DNA from: Cololabis saira
Lineage: Eukaryota; Chordata; Actinopteri; Beloniformes; Belonidae
Length of the DNA: 64,000 nt
Direction of reading: 5' to 3'
Assembly: GCF_033807715.1 (NCBI RefSeq)
Contig: NC_084599.1
Span: 32,154,160 to 32,218,159 of the forward strand
Under the pieces are notes generated by a model that saw nothing but the letters and a program-made list of their open reading frames with translations, was not told the DNA's origin and did not search any database. The translations under genes were made by a program, and so were the position numbers. This document shows positions 1 through 11,132 of this stretch, piece by piece (the stretch's first letter is position 1; every line of letters begins with the position of its first letter).

Positions 1-120
1 GGGGTCGGGACGTCAGCAGCACACAGCAGGCAGGTGGAAGCAGCAACGGGATGACCAGAGGGGGGTGGGGGACCACAGGCAGGTGGAAGCAGCAGCGGGA
101 AAGTTAGAAAGTCAGCAACC
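1..120. repeat. Imperfect direct repeat of about 25 bp
   Basis: Two copies of a unit beginning CAGGCAGGTGGAAGCAGC lie at about 27-51 and 74-100, in purine-rich DNA. The array may continue left of the window. No coding sequence is visible. Confidence 0.5.
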
Positions 121-1040
121 GTGGTTGTATTGGTCACTCTGGCATGAACAGTATGCCCAAGCTGATCCCACAAGTGTTCAGTGGGGTTGAGGTCAGGACT
201 GCTGGTTCTGGATGTAGTATCTGACTAACGCTCTGTGTGGGTGAGTGTTGTCTTCTTGAAGGAAAGGGTTTGGTCCCAGACTGTGGAGACATGGGATTAC
301 CACTGGTTGCAGAATCTCATCTTGATATCTCTCTGCATTGAAATATTCTCCAATGCACATAGACATACACACTGGCTTGTTCACCTGCATGCTTGCTCTG
401 TAGTTTTTGGGGTTAGGTAGCGGTAGCGGTAGCTTAGCTCAGATCTCAAGATTTGGGTCGATTGCTGTTATTGTTTTGGTTGGCTCCGTGCCGGTTTCGT
501 GTTTTGTTTGTGTTTTTGTTGTTGCAGATTTCCAGTGCTTGACGTGTGTCTCCGTGTGTTCCTGCTGCCTGGATTGGCAGTGGATGTCGTCACCCCCCCC
601 CCCAAAAAAAAAAAAAAAAAAAAAAATCACTGGGTCAATGGGCTTGTATGTGTATATTTATGTATGTGTATCCATATGTATGCGTATATATATGTATATA
701 TATTAAATATAGTAATAATGCACACATATATATGCCTTAGGTTTCTACCGTCATGGTATCAATCATTAATATGTGTGCAGACAACGTAAAAAAAAAAAAA
801 AAAAATTCTCCAATGATGACAAGCTTAATTTTTCCAGTGAAGGCGATGCCGCCCCACACCATCCCACTGCCTCCAAAAGATGTTACTCTATCGGTGCAGC
901 AATCAGCGTAGCGTTCTCCATGTCTTCTCCACACTTTGACCCCACAATCCAACTCCTGTGGGCAGAATCTGGGCTCTTCGTTGAACATAGTGTTCCTCCA
1001 CATGTTCAGGCTCCAGTGCACGTGTTGCAATAACAGTAAA
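120..1040 (-). pseudogene. Tc1/mariner transposase relic, split by a retroposon
   Basis: Read on the minus strand, 1030 to about 816 encodes transposase segments including KVWRRHGERYADCC and GSGMVWGGI. Then 355-193 encodes YQDEILQPVV, LQEDN and HPHRA. About 190-130 encodes SPDLNPTEHLWDQLG in another frame. These are the conserved Tc1 catalytic-region blocks in the right order, with frameshifts and an internal 449-bp insertion. The N-terminal DNA-binding part and terminal repeats are not recognisable. It is inactive. Confidence 0.8.
356..804 (+). mobile_element. Poly-A retroposon inserted in the Tc1 relic
   Basis: The insert is flanked by an 11-bp target duplication, ATTCTCCAATG, at 345-355 and 805-815, and ends in a run of about 20 A. 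It interrupts the transposase between GGIAFTGKIKLVII and FNAERYQDEIL. An internal C-then-A homopolymer lies at 591-626. The 3' segment (about 742-785) is shared with 45624-45663, so both belong to one family. No coding capacity is visible, so a SINE or a truncated LINE is likely. Confidence 0.75.
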
Positions 1041-2105
1041 ATAAGCTGTTTGGCATTGACAGAGAAGATTTGAGAAATCTTTCATGGATACAACCCACAT
1101 ACCCACAGATCCCACAGATCTATGTTCCTTACAAATGTTGCACCATTTAAAAGGCAAATAAACAGGCTTTCCAACATTTTCAGATGTTTCGCCAAGAAGC
1201 AGTGTTACAACAAAGAAACAATCCCCTAAACACAAATGTGCTTCCTTTTTTGTCCTAAATTGTTCATCCTGTCTTTAGGAGCGACCGGTCCAGGGTGTAT
1301 CCCTGCTCTCTGCTCAGAGGGGTCTGGGATAGACACTAGCAGATCCCTGTGCCTCGGAATAAGCATAAGGACATTTTAGATAATGAATGGAAAATATGTT
1401 TACTTTTAGGAAGCGTCACCTAGTTGTAGCGGGTTACTGTCAACAGCAAAAACAGATTACCGGTAGGTAATTTTGGACTAGTGTCCCAGTTATCGCTTGT
1501 GCAAATTCTTTAGTTTTTTTGTTTGGCTTTCTTAGATTGTGCTAATGATGCTAATTATTATATTCATAATTACATTCATGTGTTCAAACCTGTCTGGACA
1601 TCCTCATTTTTAGCGTCGCTGCTGAAACCACATCTGGAAGGTGCTGAAATGAGGAGTTCCACCACAACCAGCTGATGCTCACGGGTCTAGGCCAGTTGCA
1701 GTCACATGGAGCTTATAAGTGTTATTCCCGCAAGTCGCGAGTCAAATGATGGCTGCCCCCCAGGTCCCAGTAGATCTCTACTACTTCTCGTTTGAACTCT
1801 GTTGTCATTGATTAGCCATCCTGTTAGCCAACTTGGAAGGGTTCTGAAATGATGTGCAGGAAAAGTCGCTCAACTGGAGGATCCAGATGCTACTTGAGCT
1901 TGAAGCCGTTGAGCCACAGATGGTTCTGCTGGTGTCAACTGGTCATCCACGGCCGGCAACCTTCAAACAGGAGAGACAATAGCTGCTTCAGACCTTTTTT
2001 CTCTGCCACCAAGGCCAGGTTAACCCAAAACAGAACAGTTCACACCACAAGAAGCCATCTTTACATTAACAGAGACGGATTTAGCTCACAAAGATACATT
2101 TGACA
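1041..2105. other. 5' flanking DNA, no gene seen
   Basis: No supported ORF. About 1275-1345 (GGTCCAGGGTGTATCCCTGC, then GGGATAGACAC) resembles a widespread fish repeat whose consensus carries a similar string. The rest looks unique. Confidence 0.35.
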
Positions 2106-2405
2106 TCATCATAATAATAATAATAATAATAAGCTTTATTTGTATAGCACCTTTCCAAACACAGTTACAAGGTGCTTTTACAAGAGCAGAATTAAAAGGC
2201 AGAATCCAATAAAATGACAAAAATACAATAAAACATTAGAAAATACTAACATGGGATATTATAGAGTACATTATTAGATGTTAAGTAAAAGCACATTTAA
2301 AAAAGTGTGTTTTTAAAAGAGATTTAAAAATGGACAGAGATGTGGCTCGCCTGATCTCCTCCGGCAGGTCATTCCAGAGCGACGGGGCCCATGGAAGAGG
2401 CTTGA
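2106..2405. repeat. LINE-type dispersed repeat fragment with AAT microsatellite
   Basis: An (AAT)n run at about 2112-2131 leads into AAGCTTTATTTGTATAGCAC and, further on, GGCAGGTCATTCCAGAGC and CCATGGAAGAGGC. I recognise these as parts of an abundant teleost dispersed repeat. It has no open frame and orientation was not determined. Confidence 0.55.
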
Positions 2406-5220
2406 ACTAAAAATAACAAAAGGTTCCTTTTTAGTTAAAGATCTGATTACATTTAAAAGCAGAATTATGCAGAAAACCAGTACATTGCCAGGACTTCATA
2501 CATTTTCTTTTGTCATGTTGTTGCATGATGAGTCAGGTTGCCACTTAGCAAACATTAGGTTTTACGCTACTGACAGAGCGTCTCCCTCTTGCCGATTCTT
2601 CGTTTTTCATTAATCAGCTTGGCTGACTCTGCTTTGTGTCCTGTGAGGCTGCAAGTTATCACATTCCCCACATCTACAAGCTGCCGCTCTGTTTTGAGAA
2701 ACAAAATGCACTCAAAGGAGTGTGCTTGGCACCATGCCTTCCAAGAGGAAGCTTTCAAACTGAATTCACAAAAGAGACAAGAGTGTGCAGGTAGGAATAT
2801 GTAAATGATGCTTCTGGAAGTGGTTCCAGCATCAATGCTGTGTCCAAAAAGTAGGCCTACTGACTCCACCACATTGCCAGAAAATACACAAGTTATCATT
2901 ATTAGAAAAGCTTATCCGATGAGGCAGCTATCACAGGAACAAACTATATCTTGGCCTCTTTTCATCACTTTTTTCTTTTCGAGTCGGGTGAGAACAGACA
3001 TGCACGTCGTGCATTACGTAATGCTCCATCGTATGGAAGGACTTTGTGGCCACATGTTGCTGTAATCAGAATCATGTCTGGCCTTTGAGGACTTTCTAGA
3101 ACAGTGTCAGCGTTGGAGGGCGCAGGCAGCAAAGGGATGGAGAGTTAATTACAACACGTTTACCGGTCATTTCATTGCACGAGTTACAAAACTGCAGGGG
3201 GGGAATTCAGCATGTTTCAGGAAGGGGTCAGTGGACACTTAAGTGCTTTTACACCCCTTTCCCCATGAGAGAAAAATGAGAGGTGTTCTGACTCTTATTA
3301 TCAACCAAACACATTGGTGCACATCTGGATTTGAGAGATCAAAAAAAAAAAATAGAAAAGAAAATGAATCACGAAAAGTTTGCCATCAGTCTCTGTGTGT
3401 TTGCATTTGTGGATATTTTATGATTTTTTTATAAGGTCAAATGTTTTACAAACTTTTCTGACTGCAATAGAAGCGGCAACCTCATTAAGCTTTTATTATG
3501 ACACATGTCAGAGTTAAAACATTTTCACTTTCTCTTTACCAGTCTAGGAGACAGTTTATTTCTCTATGAGATATATTATTTAAGCCTCCCCAAAAAATAA
3601 TCATGTCATCAATTTGTTAATGATGTTGATTCATGATCTTTTCCAAGAAACAGCATCACAAAGTTTTAGTTTCCTGGAGGTGGAGGAAAACATCTGGTCG
3701 AAGCATTGCAATCCCGAGATGCTGGCTGATGCCAAAGCCAGGGAGAAGGAGTGCATCCTGTGCATGTGCTTCCTCCTCTGAGACAACTGTCTTTGATGAA
3801 GAAAGGGAGGCGAGTTTGACCCACTGCTGCAGACGTGCGCAGACCTTGTGGCACAAAGAGGCTCTGACTTCATTTGCAGGCACTGCAAAATCTTTATTAA
3901 CCTCAGTGTTTATACAGGCTGGCAGGCTCACTTAGAGTTTCCATGTCACTTTGACCTCTATTATCATTCCATGTTTGGTCATTACAAATGTTCGCTGCCT
4001 GTGACTGTCTTTTTTTTTTTCAAACCGTTTCATGTCGGAAAAGCTTTTTCGCTTCACTTTGGACTAAACGCAGGAACAGTCATGCCTCTTAGTAGCACTG
4101 ACCCCCCTCCTAGCATTCCCTGAACTGCAAACCATATGGACCGTCTCTCCTTGTCCAGGTCGAAGCGAGGCTGCAGGCGACTACAGGAGGATGCTGGTGT
4201 GCATCAGCGATGCAGGTGGCGGTTGTCATGGTCCTGGCCTTGGAAACAATAGTGCTCTGTTTTGTTGGAAGCAGGATAGAGCTGGTTTATTTAGAAAAAA
4301 TATATATGATAAGAGGAAACAGAAGATAGAAAAGAACATTTTCAGGTGGGAAATGCTGCAGTATTGCGTAAGGACACAGTTGCATTGTAACAAAGGTGGG
4401 TCATCGCCAAATATAATCACTGCCAGAGAAGAAAGGATTTATGACATTACTACAGTTTATACATCTAATAAATGTGTGCACATGGAGCTGATAAAGGACC
4501 AAAGCTCTTGAACTACAGCCTAACAGCAGAATTTTATTTTTATCTCCCCTCCTTTTTTTAATGTCAGCAAAACTTGAGTTAATACATGACCTTCATCAAA
4601 AAAGAAGGGCATTATAAAGAGATTAGGAGGCAGCTGAGTGGTTTTATTAAGAAACTACACACTACATCTTTTGAATGCTTCGTAAACGCAAAGACTTTTG
4701 ATCATATTTGAAGACATAGAATTTCTATTCTAAAGTTGTACATAACATGTCACGATCATAATGTATCACAGTTCTGGAGGTAGTCATGGTTTACTGGATA
4801 AAACTAAGCCAAAATACAGAAGAAGTGTGAAATACTAAATGCACTTACTGGTCACAAGATCTCAGGAGGGTTATATTTTATATATTTTAATTTCCAGAAA
4901 TTTGGTGTCCATCTTTCCAGAATGAAAAAGATTATTCACAAGTGTAAACAGAGTTCTCAATCTTTCCAAGGGTGGACGGTCCATCAAGTTTTGATGCAAT
5001 GGAAGACCTTGTAATGCTCAGAAAAAGGAAAAAAAAACACAACATAATTTATTTCTCAGACTCTAGGCCTCAGTTACATATCAAATGAAAATTCATGAAA
5101 GTCCAATTAAAGAAGCGTGAACAAGGAGAAACCCTTTGAAACCCTTTGTGACTCTGTGGAGTCACGAGAAGTGATAATTATTATTGGTTTGTCAGGTACA
5201 GTATCTGGACATCTTGTAAT
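2406..5220. other. 5' flanking DNA, no gene seen
   Basis: Short ORFs on both strands show no family features and no convincing codon bias. Homopolymers occur at 3340-3352 and 4010-4020. I see no repeats or RNA genes here. Confidence 0.4.
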
Positions 5221-5224
5221 GATT

Positions 5225-5700
5225 GCACTAATCATGAGTTCCTCTTTTATGCTACAGTTCTGCAGTCAAATTTGAGACCATCATACTGCCAACAAAAGCT
5301 TGGCCCGAAATGGGTCATGCAACAGGACAATTAGTTAATGCACTTCACTAAATCTGCAAAAAAATTTCTGCAAAAGACAGGAGTCAAGGTGATGCAATGG
5401 CCCAGACACAGTCCAGACGTCAACCCTGACTGCATTGGTGTGGCGGTACATTACATGAGCTTTGCTGAAAGGAATGCTTGCAAACTTCAATGAGCTGAAA
5501 CAACATAGCAAAGAAGAGTTGGTTAAAGATCCTCCACAACAATGTGAGACACTAATAGAGATGAATTACTTCAAGTTATTGCAGTTAAAGATGCTTCTAC
5601 AAGCTTGTGCAGCTACAGGTGTACGTCTTGTTGTCCATCTGAGGTTGTATTAACGTAATTTTAATACTTGATAAATAACAAAAGTTATATATCTCATGTA
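5225..5700 (+). pseudogene. Tc1/mariner transposase relic, C-terminal half
   Basis: Reading + with frameshifts gives GPKWVMQQDN, then TGVKVMQWPRHSPDVNP and later KDPPQQCETLI and LLQLKMLLQACAATG. These correspond to the QQDN, SPDLNP and PPQRC-type blocks of the Tc1 catalytic domain and C-terminus. The 3' flank from CATCTGAGGTTGTATT is shared with the element at 21475-23250, so both come from one family. It is inactive. Confidence 0.7.
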
Positions 5701-5869
5701 CAGACCAGATTTAGGGAACCTCATCCATACAAGGACGTAGTCTTCTGTGTGCTCTTCCCATAAGGAATATTACACATCTTCAGCTCATTCCTGCCATTAG
5801 AGTTAACAAGATCCAGGAACAACAAGAATGTGCAATAACAACATGTGCAATATCTGTCTACCTCATACA

Positions 5870-6098
5870 CATCCTACCTGCTTTTTTTGCACTGTTTTTC
5901 TTTCTTTCCCATACTGCACTACTTTTTATTTTTCATTCAAATGTATATACTGTTTATATTTCGTAATTATATATTTTTTTACTTTTTTTTACCCTTTCAC
6001 TGCATGTGTGTGTTGAGTGTACTGCTGCTGCACAAAGTGAATTTCCCCATTGAGGGAGGAATAAAGGACAATCTTATTTTATCTTATCTTATCTTGAA
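5870..6098 (+). mobile_element. LINE-like 3' end with TCTTA tail
   Basis: A T-rich 3' untranslated stretch ends GTGAATTTCCCCATTGAGGG, then AATAAAGGACAA and a (TCTTA)n-type tandem tail. This is the characteristic 3' terminus of a fish L2-like non-LTR element. It is 5'-truncated and without a coding part. Confidence 0.55.
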
Positions 6099-6199
6099 CA
6101 ACCGAGCACATCAACACTGTTATCAAAACTTTCCACATGACATTAGTGACCTACAGAAAAGTGTTGCAGCTAGTACATCAATAAGTGGCATACATTTCT

Positions 6200-6247
6200 A
6201 ATATCCATCCATCCATCCATCCATCCATCCATCCATCCATCCATCCA
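6200..6247. repeat. ATCC tetranucleotide microsatellite
   Basis: About eleven uninterrupted copies of the four-base unit ATCC. Confidence 0.95.
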
Positions 6248-6783
6248 TTCAGCGTATTGTGTGGGCAGCAGCCTAAGCAGAGAGGTCCAGGCCTCCCTCT
6301 CTTCTGCCACCTTCTCCAGCTCTTTAGTGAAGAATTTCCTAAGTCTGCCTCAAGATCTTTTCTCGCTTTGTGTTCTTCTTGATATGAACCAAATAGGTCT
6401 CTGAGATCTTTGGGGAGCAGTCAGCTGGCAGATGCAAGAAGCAAAACAGGGTGAAAATGCCCTTTAGCTACTTCCTGTTGATATGTGCCCCAACTTTGTT
6501 ACTTCCTAGACTGATATCCTTATCCCTTGTATGATGGACATTGTTGTATTATTTTACTTAAATGTCATGTATTTAATTTATTTTTTTATTGTTTGTACCT
6601 TATTTTCATATTATATTACTGTATAATTGTCATGGGACATTCCATCTCTATAGACTTTATTCTAATTTTTACATACAGCTACAGTGTCCAATCTACTGTT
6701 TCCTTTATCAACCTCATTTCGATTACAAATGTATTTGTATTGAATGTATATTTGCCATTTTTGTTTTATAATGAACCTTTGAC

Positions 6784-6950
6784 ACGAATAAAAAAAGGAG
6801 AAAAAAATATTTGAGAGGGGAAGATTTTTTTTGATTGTGCACTTCGAGAAAAAAGTCGAAATGTAGAGAAAAAAGTCGAAAAATCGAGATTAATGTTGAA
6901 ATACAATTTTGATAAAAAAGTCGAAATGTCGAGATAAAAGTCGAAATGTT
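6784..6950. repeat. Partial copy of the adjacent GTCGAAAT-repeat element
   Basis: The block repeats the left part of the element that follows (GGGGAAGATTTTTTTTGATT, then GAAAAAAGTCGAAATG units) but lacks its own left terminus. It directly abuts the complete copy, head to tail. Confidence 0.6.
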
Positions 6951-7447
<497 letters not shown>

Positions 7448-7619
7448 TTTATTATATTTTTATAATTTATTATATTTTTATATTTTATAAAAATGTTTAT
7501 ATATATATTTTTTCCAGGACAAGAGAGCCTTGAGCTGCATCATATGCCAGATTTTGTTCATCATGAACCAACTTTTTCTCGATCCAGTTGATCTTTCATA
7601 TTCCTGTAAGTGTGAATCT

Positions 7620-8311
7620 GTGCAGGGAAGAGCTGCTGTAGAATCAGCACATCCGCTCTGAACCGGGAATAAACAACCCGGCGGGCGCACTGATGCCGCT
7701 TTGGGGTAACACAGTAGTCAAAACAGACAGCAGGCACCGAGGGACAGAAAGCCAAAACCCTCTCCGTGATGTCACGAGTCAGTAACTGTTGAAACTTAAC
7801 ACCACCAGCTGGTTGGAGTTTTCTTGGGGTGAACACGGGTCCACTTGCATCAGTGCAAGTTAAGGCACATAACTGGAACCGCCGCCTGGAGGTAAAGACG
7901 CACAGGAGTGAATCTGCTGTTTGCGTTGGAGACCAAGACGAAGCCTTCTCGCCCGTATACCCCTCGCAGGGCAGGCTCTTTAAAACTCAGCCGCAGACCG
8001 ACTTGTCCCTCTCCAAGCCATCTTTCTCCCCCTTTTTTCCTTTCTTTCTGTGCATCTGCTGCGCATCTTCCACTTTGGATTGAACCAGCCTGATTACTGC
8101 GCGCCGCAGAGCGCACTGTGTATGTGAGGCTCGGCTGTGAAGAAGTGGGAGAGATCTCTCCTCCGGACTGCAGTGCGATGAGGACATTCTGAGGTGGCAG
8201 CACTTCTCCGTCCAACTTTTGCGCCCTCCTTTGGCTCTCACCAAAGGGTTAGCCCATGTGCAGGTATTCTGTTTTCACCCAGATCTCTGCTGCCTGGACA
8301 AATGCATACAA
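7620..8311 (+). promoter_or_regulatory. Probable col24a1 promoter and 5' leader
   Basis: This stretch is richer in G+C and CpG than its surroundings and is free of recognisable repeats. It contains a CRE/ATF-like site, TGATGTCA, at 7767-7774 inside the near-palindrome CGTGATGTCACG, then GAGTCAG, an AP-1-like half-match, just after it. TTTAAAA near 7979-7985 could act as a weak TATA box. I recall that the mouse Col24a1 promoter depends on a CRE bound by ATF/CREB and Jun proteins, which makes the site notable. It lies about 540 bp upstream of the ATG and the transcription start is unknown, so function is inference. Confidence 0.5.
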
Positions 8312-8321
8312 ATGCATTTAG
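8256..8321 (+). other. Second upstream ORF, 21 codons, ending across the collagen start
   Basis: The ATG at 8256 opens 21 codons and stops at a TAG at 8319-8321, so it overlaps the first codons of col24a1 in another frame. A five-codon ATG...TGA lies at 8178-8192, and an ATG-TGA minimal uORF at about 8119. If transcription starts upstream of these, the leader is strongly inhibitory. Confidence 0.4.
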
Positions 8322-8364
8322 GAGCTCAACGGACAAGGAGTGGACACGTTTCCGCGGCAGCAAC
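8302..8364 (+). other. Exon-1 part of an overlapping upstream ORF (98 codons after splicing)
   Basis: The ATG at 8302 is 10 nt upstream of the collagen ATG and in a different frame. In spliced mRNA its frame runs through exon 1 (63 nt), all of exon 2 (71 nt) and exon 3 to a TGA at 23473-23475: 297 nt, or 98 residues plus stop. Both ATGs sit in ACAAATGCAT because that 10-mer is directly repeated at 8299-8318. Scanning ribosomes would meet the wrong ATG first, in the same weak context (C at -3, C at +4). The product resembles no family I know. Whether it is translated is unknown. Confidence 0.45.
8312..8364 (+). CDS. col24a1: col24a1 coding exon 1 (start codon, N-terminal part of signal peptide)
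   Basis: The exon encodes residues 1-17 and two bases of codon 18, starting [11 protein letters not shown], and ends at donor AAC|GTAAGT. I chose the ATG at 8312 rather than the one at 8302 for two reasons. Only the 8312 frame joins exon 2 to give a hydrophobic signal core and then the collagen frame. It also reproduces the basic RTR-rich N-terminus I recall for mammalian COL24A1. The exon is too short and too far from exon 2 to be found without that splice logic. The true 5' end of the exon is not visible. Confidence 0.85.
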
Positions 8365-11095
8365 GTAAGTGGATGTTTTGGTAAAGTAGCTGCAGATGTC
8401 AGTGCGCGGGCGCCTTTGCGCGGTTGAAACGGTGCCCTAAACAGATTTGCATGGGAAGTGGCAACTGTTAGTTATTTCTGTTCAGGGTCTTTGTCGTATT
8501 TGGCTGACAGGGGTGCCAGTTGACCCATCAAGCCCCAGCAAGCTCTGAGAGTTTACCACCAAAACGTGACCCTGACTAAAGATAAATAGATGAATGGAGA
8601 CACTGATATGTAATATTTGTGTTTTCCCTTCTGTGTCCTGTTAGATCCTTTTGTGTTTGCAGACCTTTCATTCTTGAGACAACAACAGTAACTGAACATA
8701 GTGTTTCAATGCCGTCCAGCTTTTTGCCATGGATCCCCATCTGCAACTGATAACTGCATTTTTCCCCCCTTTGATATATGCATTTTGAACTTTGACAGAT
8801 TTGAATATTTTAGAGTCAGATTCTATTTCATACTTGACAGCTGAGGTCTTGGCTCTGAATTCGCCATATGAAACGTGCAGCCCGTGATCTCCTGTTTTAA
8901 AACCTGCATGCCCATGTGGTCTGGTGCAGAGAGGTTTCACTCACATAGATGTGAAAAGTTGGAAGAAACACTGGGGCATGAAGAGAGAGGATGAATGAGG
9001 ATGTCTTTAGAGCTATGATGCATATTCACCGAGCAATATATCCTTTTTAAAACTTGTAGTGTGATATAAACTCTGAAGAAGCTCTCAAAGATCCAAGATA
9101 GCACATTTATCTCTCAAAGATTTTAGGAGGTAAATGTCAAACATCCTTTTAGCAACCTTAAACCTAAACATTCCTCATGGAAGTGTGCATTATTGACATA
9201 CAGTGTGCAGGTTTTGTGGTCCTGTTACAGTCATCTGGCCCTGTGGAGCAGCACCAGTGTGCAGACTCTCAAAGGGTATTTAACAGCAAATGTATTCTCT
9301 TTTGTCAGAAGTGAGTCCAAGTTGTCTGCGCTTTATTACAATTCTTTCTTTAAAAAAAAAGATCTTAAGATCACAATGCTCATCTGTTGTTCTCTGCTGA
9401 CAGTGTTTGCTTAATAGAAAACAAACCTGAAATCTTGGGAGATCCTTTTTTTTTGTTGTACTTGAGAGCTAAAATGAGAGTCTTCTAGGAGAAGTGAGCT
9501 GGCTAAGATTGCATGTGGCGTCCATTAATTTCACAGACTGTTAATGTGCAATGTGTCGGTGGTTAACTGGCTCCTGAGCTCAAGACAATCATCCACTGTG
9601 GAAGGCATTGCTGATCCATCGCTGGCAGTGTTTGGACCTTCTGGCTGCTGAAACACAGCCACTCTCATGTGATGTAAACTGGACTGAGAGCTGCTGGACT
9701 AAGTTCTCACAGTCAGCTTACAATACAGCTTTTTTATTAGACTAGTGGCTCAATAATTGGCTGTGGATTGTAGGGCTGGGTACCTTTTTTAAAAATTTTC
9801 GGTACCTATACCTTCACCGATACCTGAACGGTACTTTTTTTGATACCAATCGACATACAAGCCAGTTCCTGGCCGATGATGTCCCCAGCAGTAGAAAACG
9901 TAGCTCTGGCAGTGTGGAGGATGTTTGGATACACAGATACCTGGTTGCCAAGTGTGATAACATTGGCGAGTGTCCACCACCAGGTTACTGGACTGACGGA
10001 GGTTTGGGTCGAGGGCAGAGCTCTGTGCTGCCGTATCTCTCCCTCAACCAACCAGCCGTCCCAATAGTTGACCACAGTTTAACGAACTAACATCTGTTTG
10101 TCATTAAGTAATTCGTTTTTGATTTAGCTAGATAGCAATACACTGAATTTACTGAACAATATAATCTTCAGTTAACGTTAGGTTGTTCACATTTCAATGC
10201 ACTGCGGTGCCCTTGTTAAGTTGCAGCAACGTTGACCTCAGTACACTGACATAACAAGTTGGCTGAATGTTGCTAAACGTAAACCTACCAGCTGAAATCC
10301 CAGACACTGTGTGGTCCTCTGTACTGGATGAAGCGGTACTGGTGGCAGAAAATATGAGAGAGGCTGCGCTGGCTCGGTAATGTTGGGCGGAGTTGCACGC
10401 TCAGAGGAAGACGGATGGAGGTCGGTCTTCTTGCATTCAATCACAGAACAACTTTCCGCTCGTAAATTGATCCTGTGCATATTGAAATGTGCTTCCGGCC
10501 TTAGCGGTTATGTTCTCTTTGCTCACTACTACTGGCATCAGTAGGCAGCGGGTTTAATAGCCTCGACAACCACACAACTCACACGTGAACCTGTCTGTGG
10601 GCGTAAACACAACTAACGCACGTGTTACATTACAGCCAATCACAGGCAGCACTTTGTGCATCCTCGGTTCCGAAAATATGAACCGAAAGACCAGGGGCCG
10701 TATTCTCAAAACATTCTTAAGAAAAAAAATCTTCTTAAGTGCCATTTTTTTCTTAAGTTCTGTCTTAAGAAGAAAAAATTCTTAAATCGTATTCTCCAAA
10801 AAAGTTCTTAAGTATTTTCTTAACTTTCTTCTTAAGTTTCTTCTTAAGAAAAAACTTAAGAAGAAATGGTATTCTTGAAATAAAAGTTCTTAAATTTGTT
10901 CTTAACTTTTTTCTTAACTTAAGACAACCTTGACCTGTCTTAAGATTTCGTCTGTGAAAAGGTAAGACTCTAATATCACCTTTATCAACACATATGGACA
11001 TGCACAAACAAAGATCCGCAATATTGTGGAGCGATGCATTGGTGTAGTGAAGTCTCGCTTCAGGTGAATCGACTAAATATAATGAAATTAATAAA

Positions 11096-11132
<37 letters not shown>

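Noticed and set aside
903..1235. Minus-strand 110-codon ORF
   Set aside because: It overlaps the Tc1 transposase relic in another frame and has no family resemblance.
5845..6201. 118-codon Phe/Tyr-rich ORF
   Set aside because: It is a translation of T-rich LINE 3' sequence and its tandem tail.
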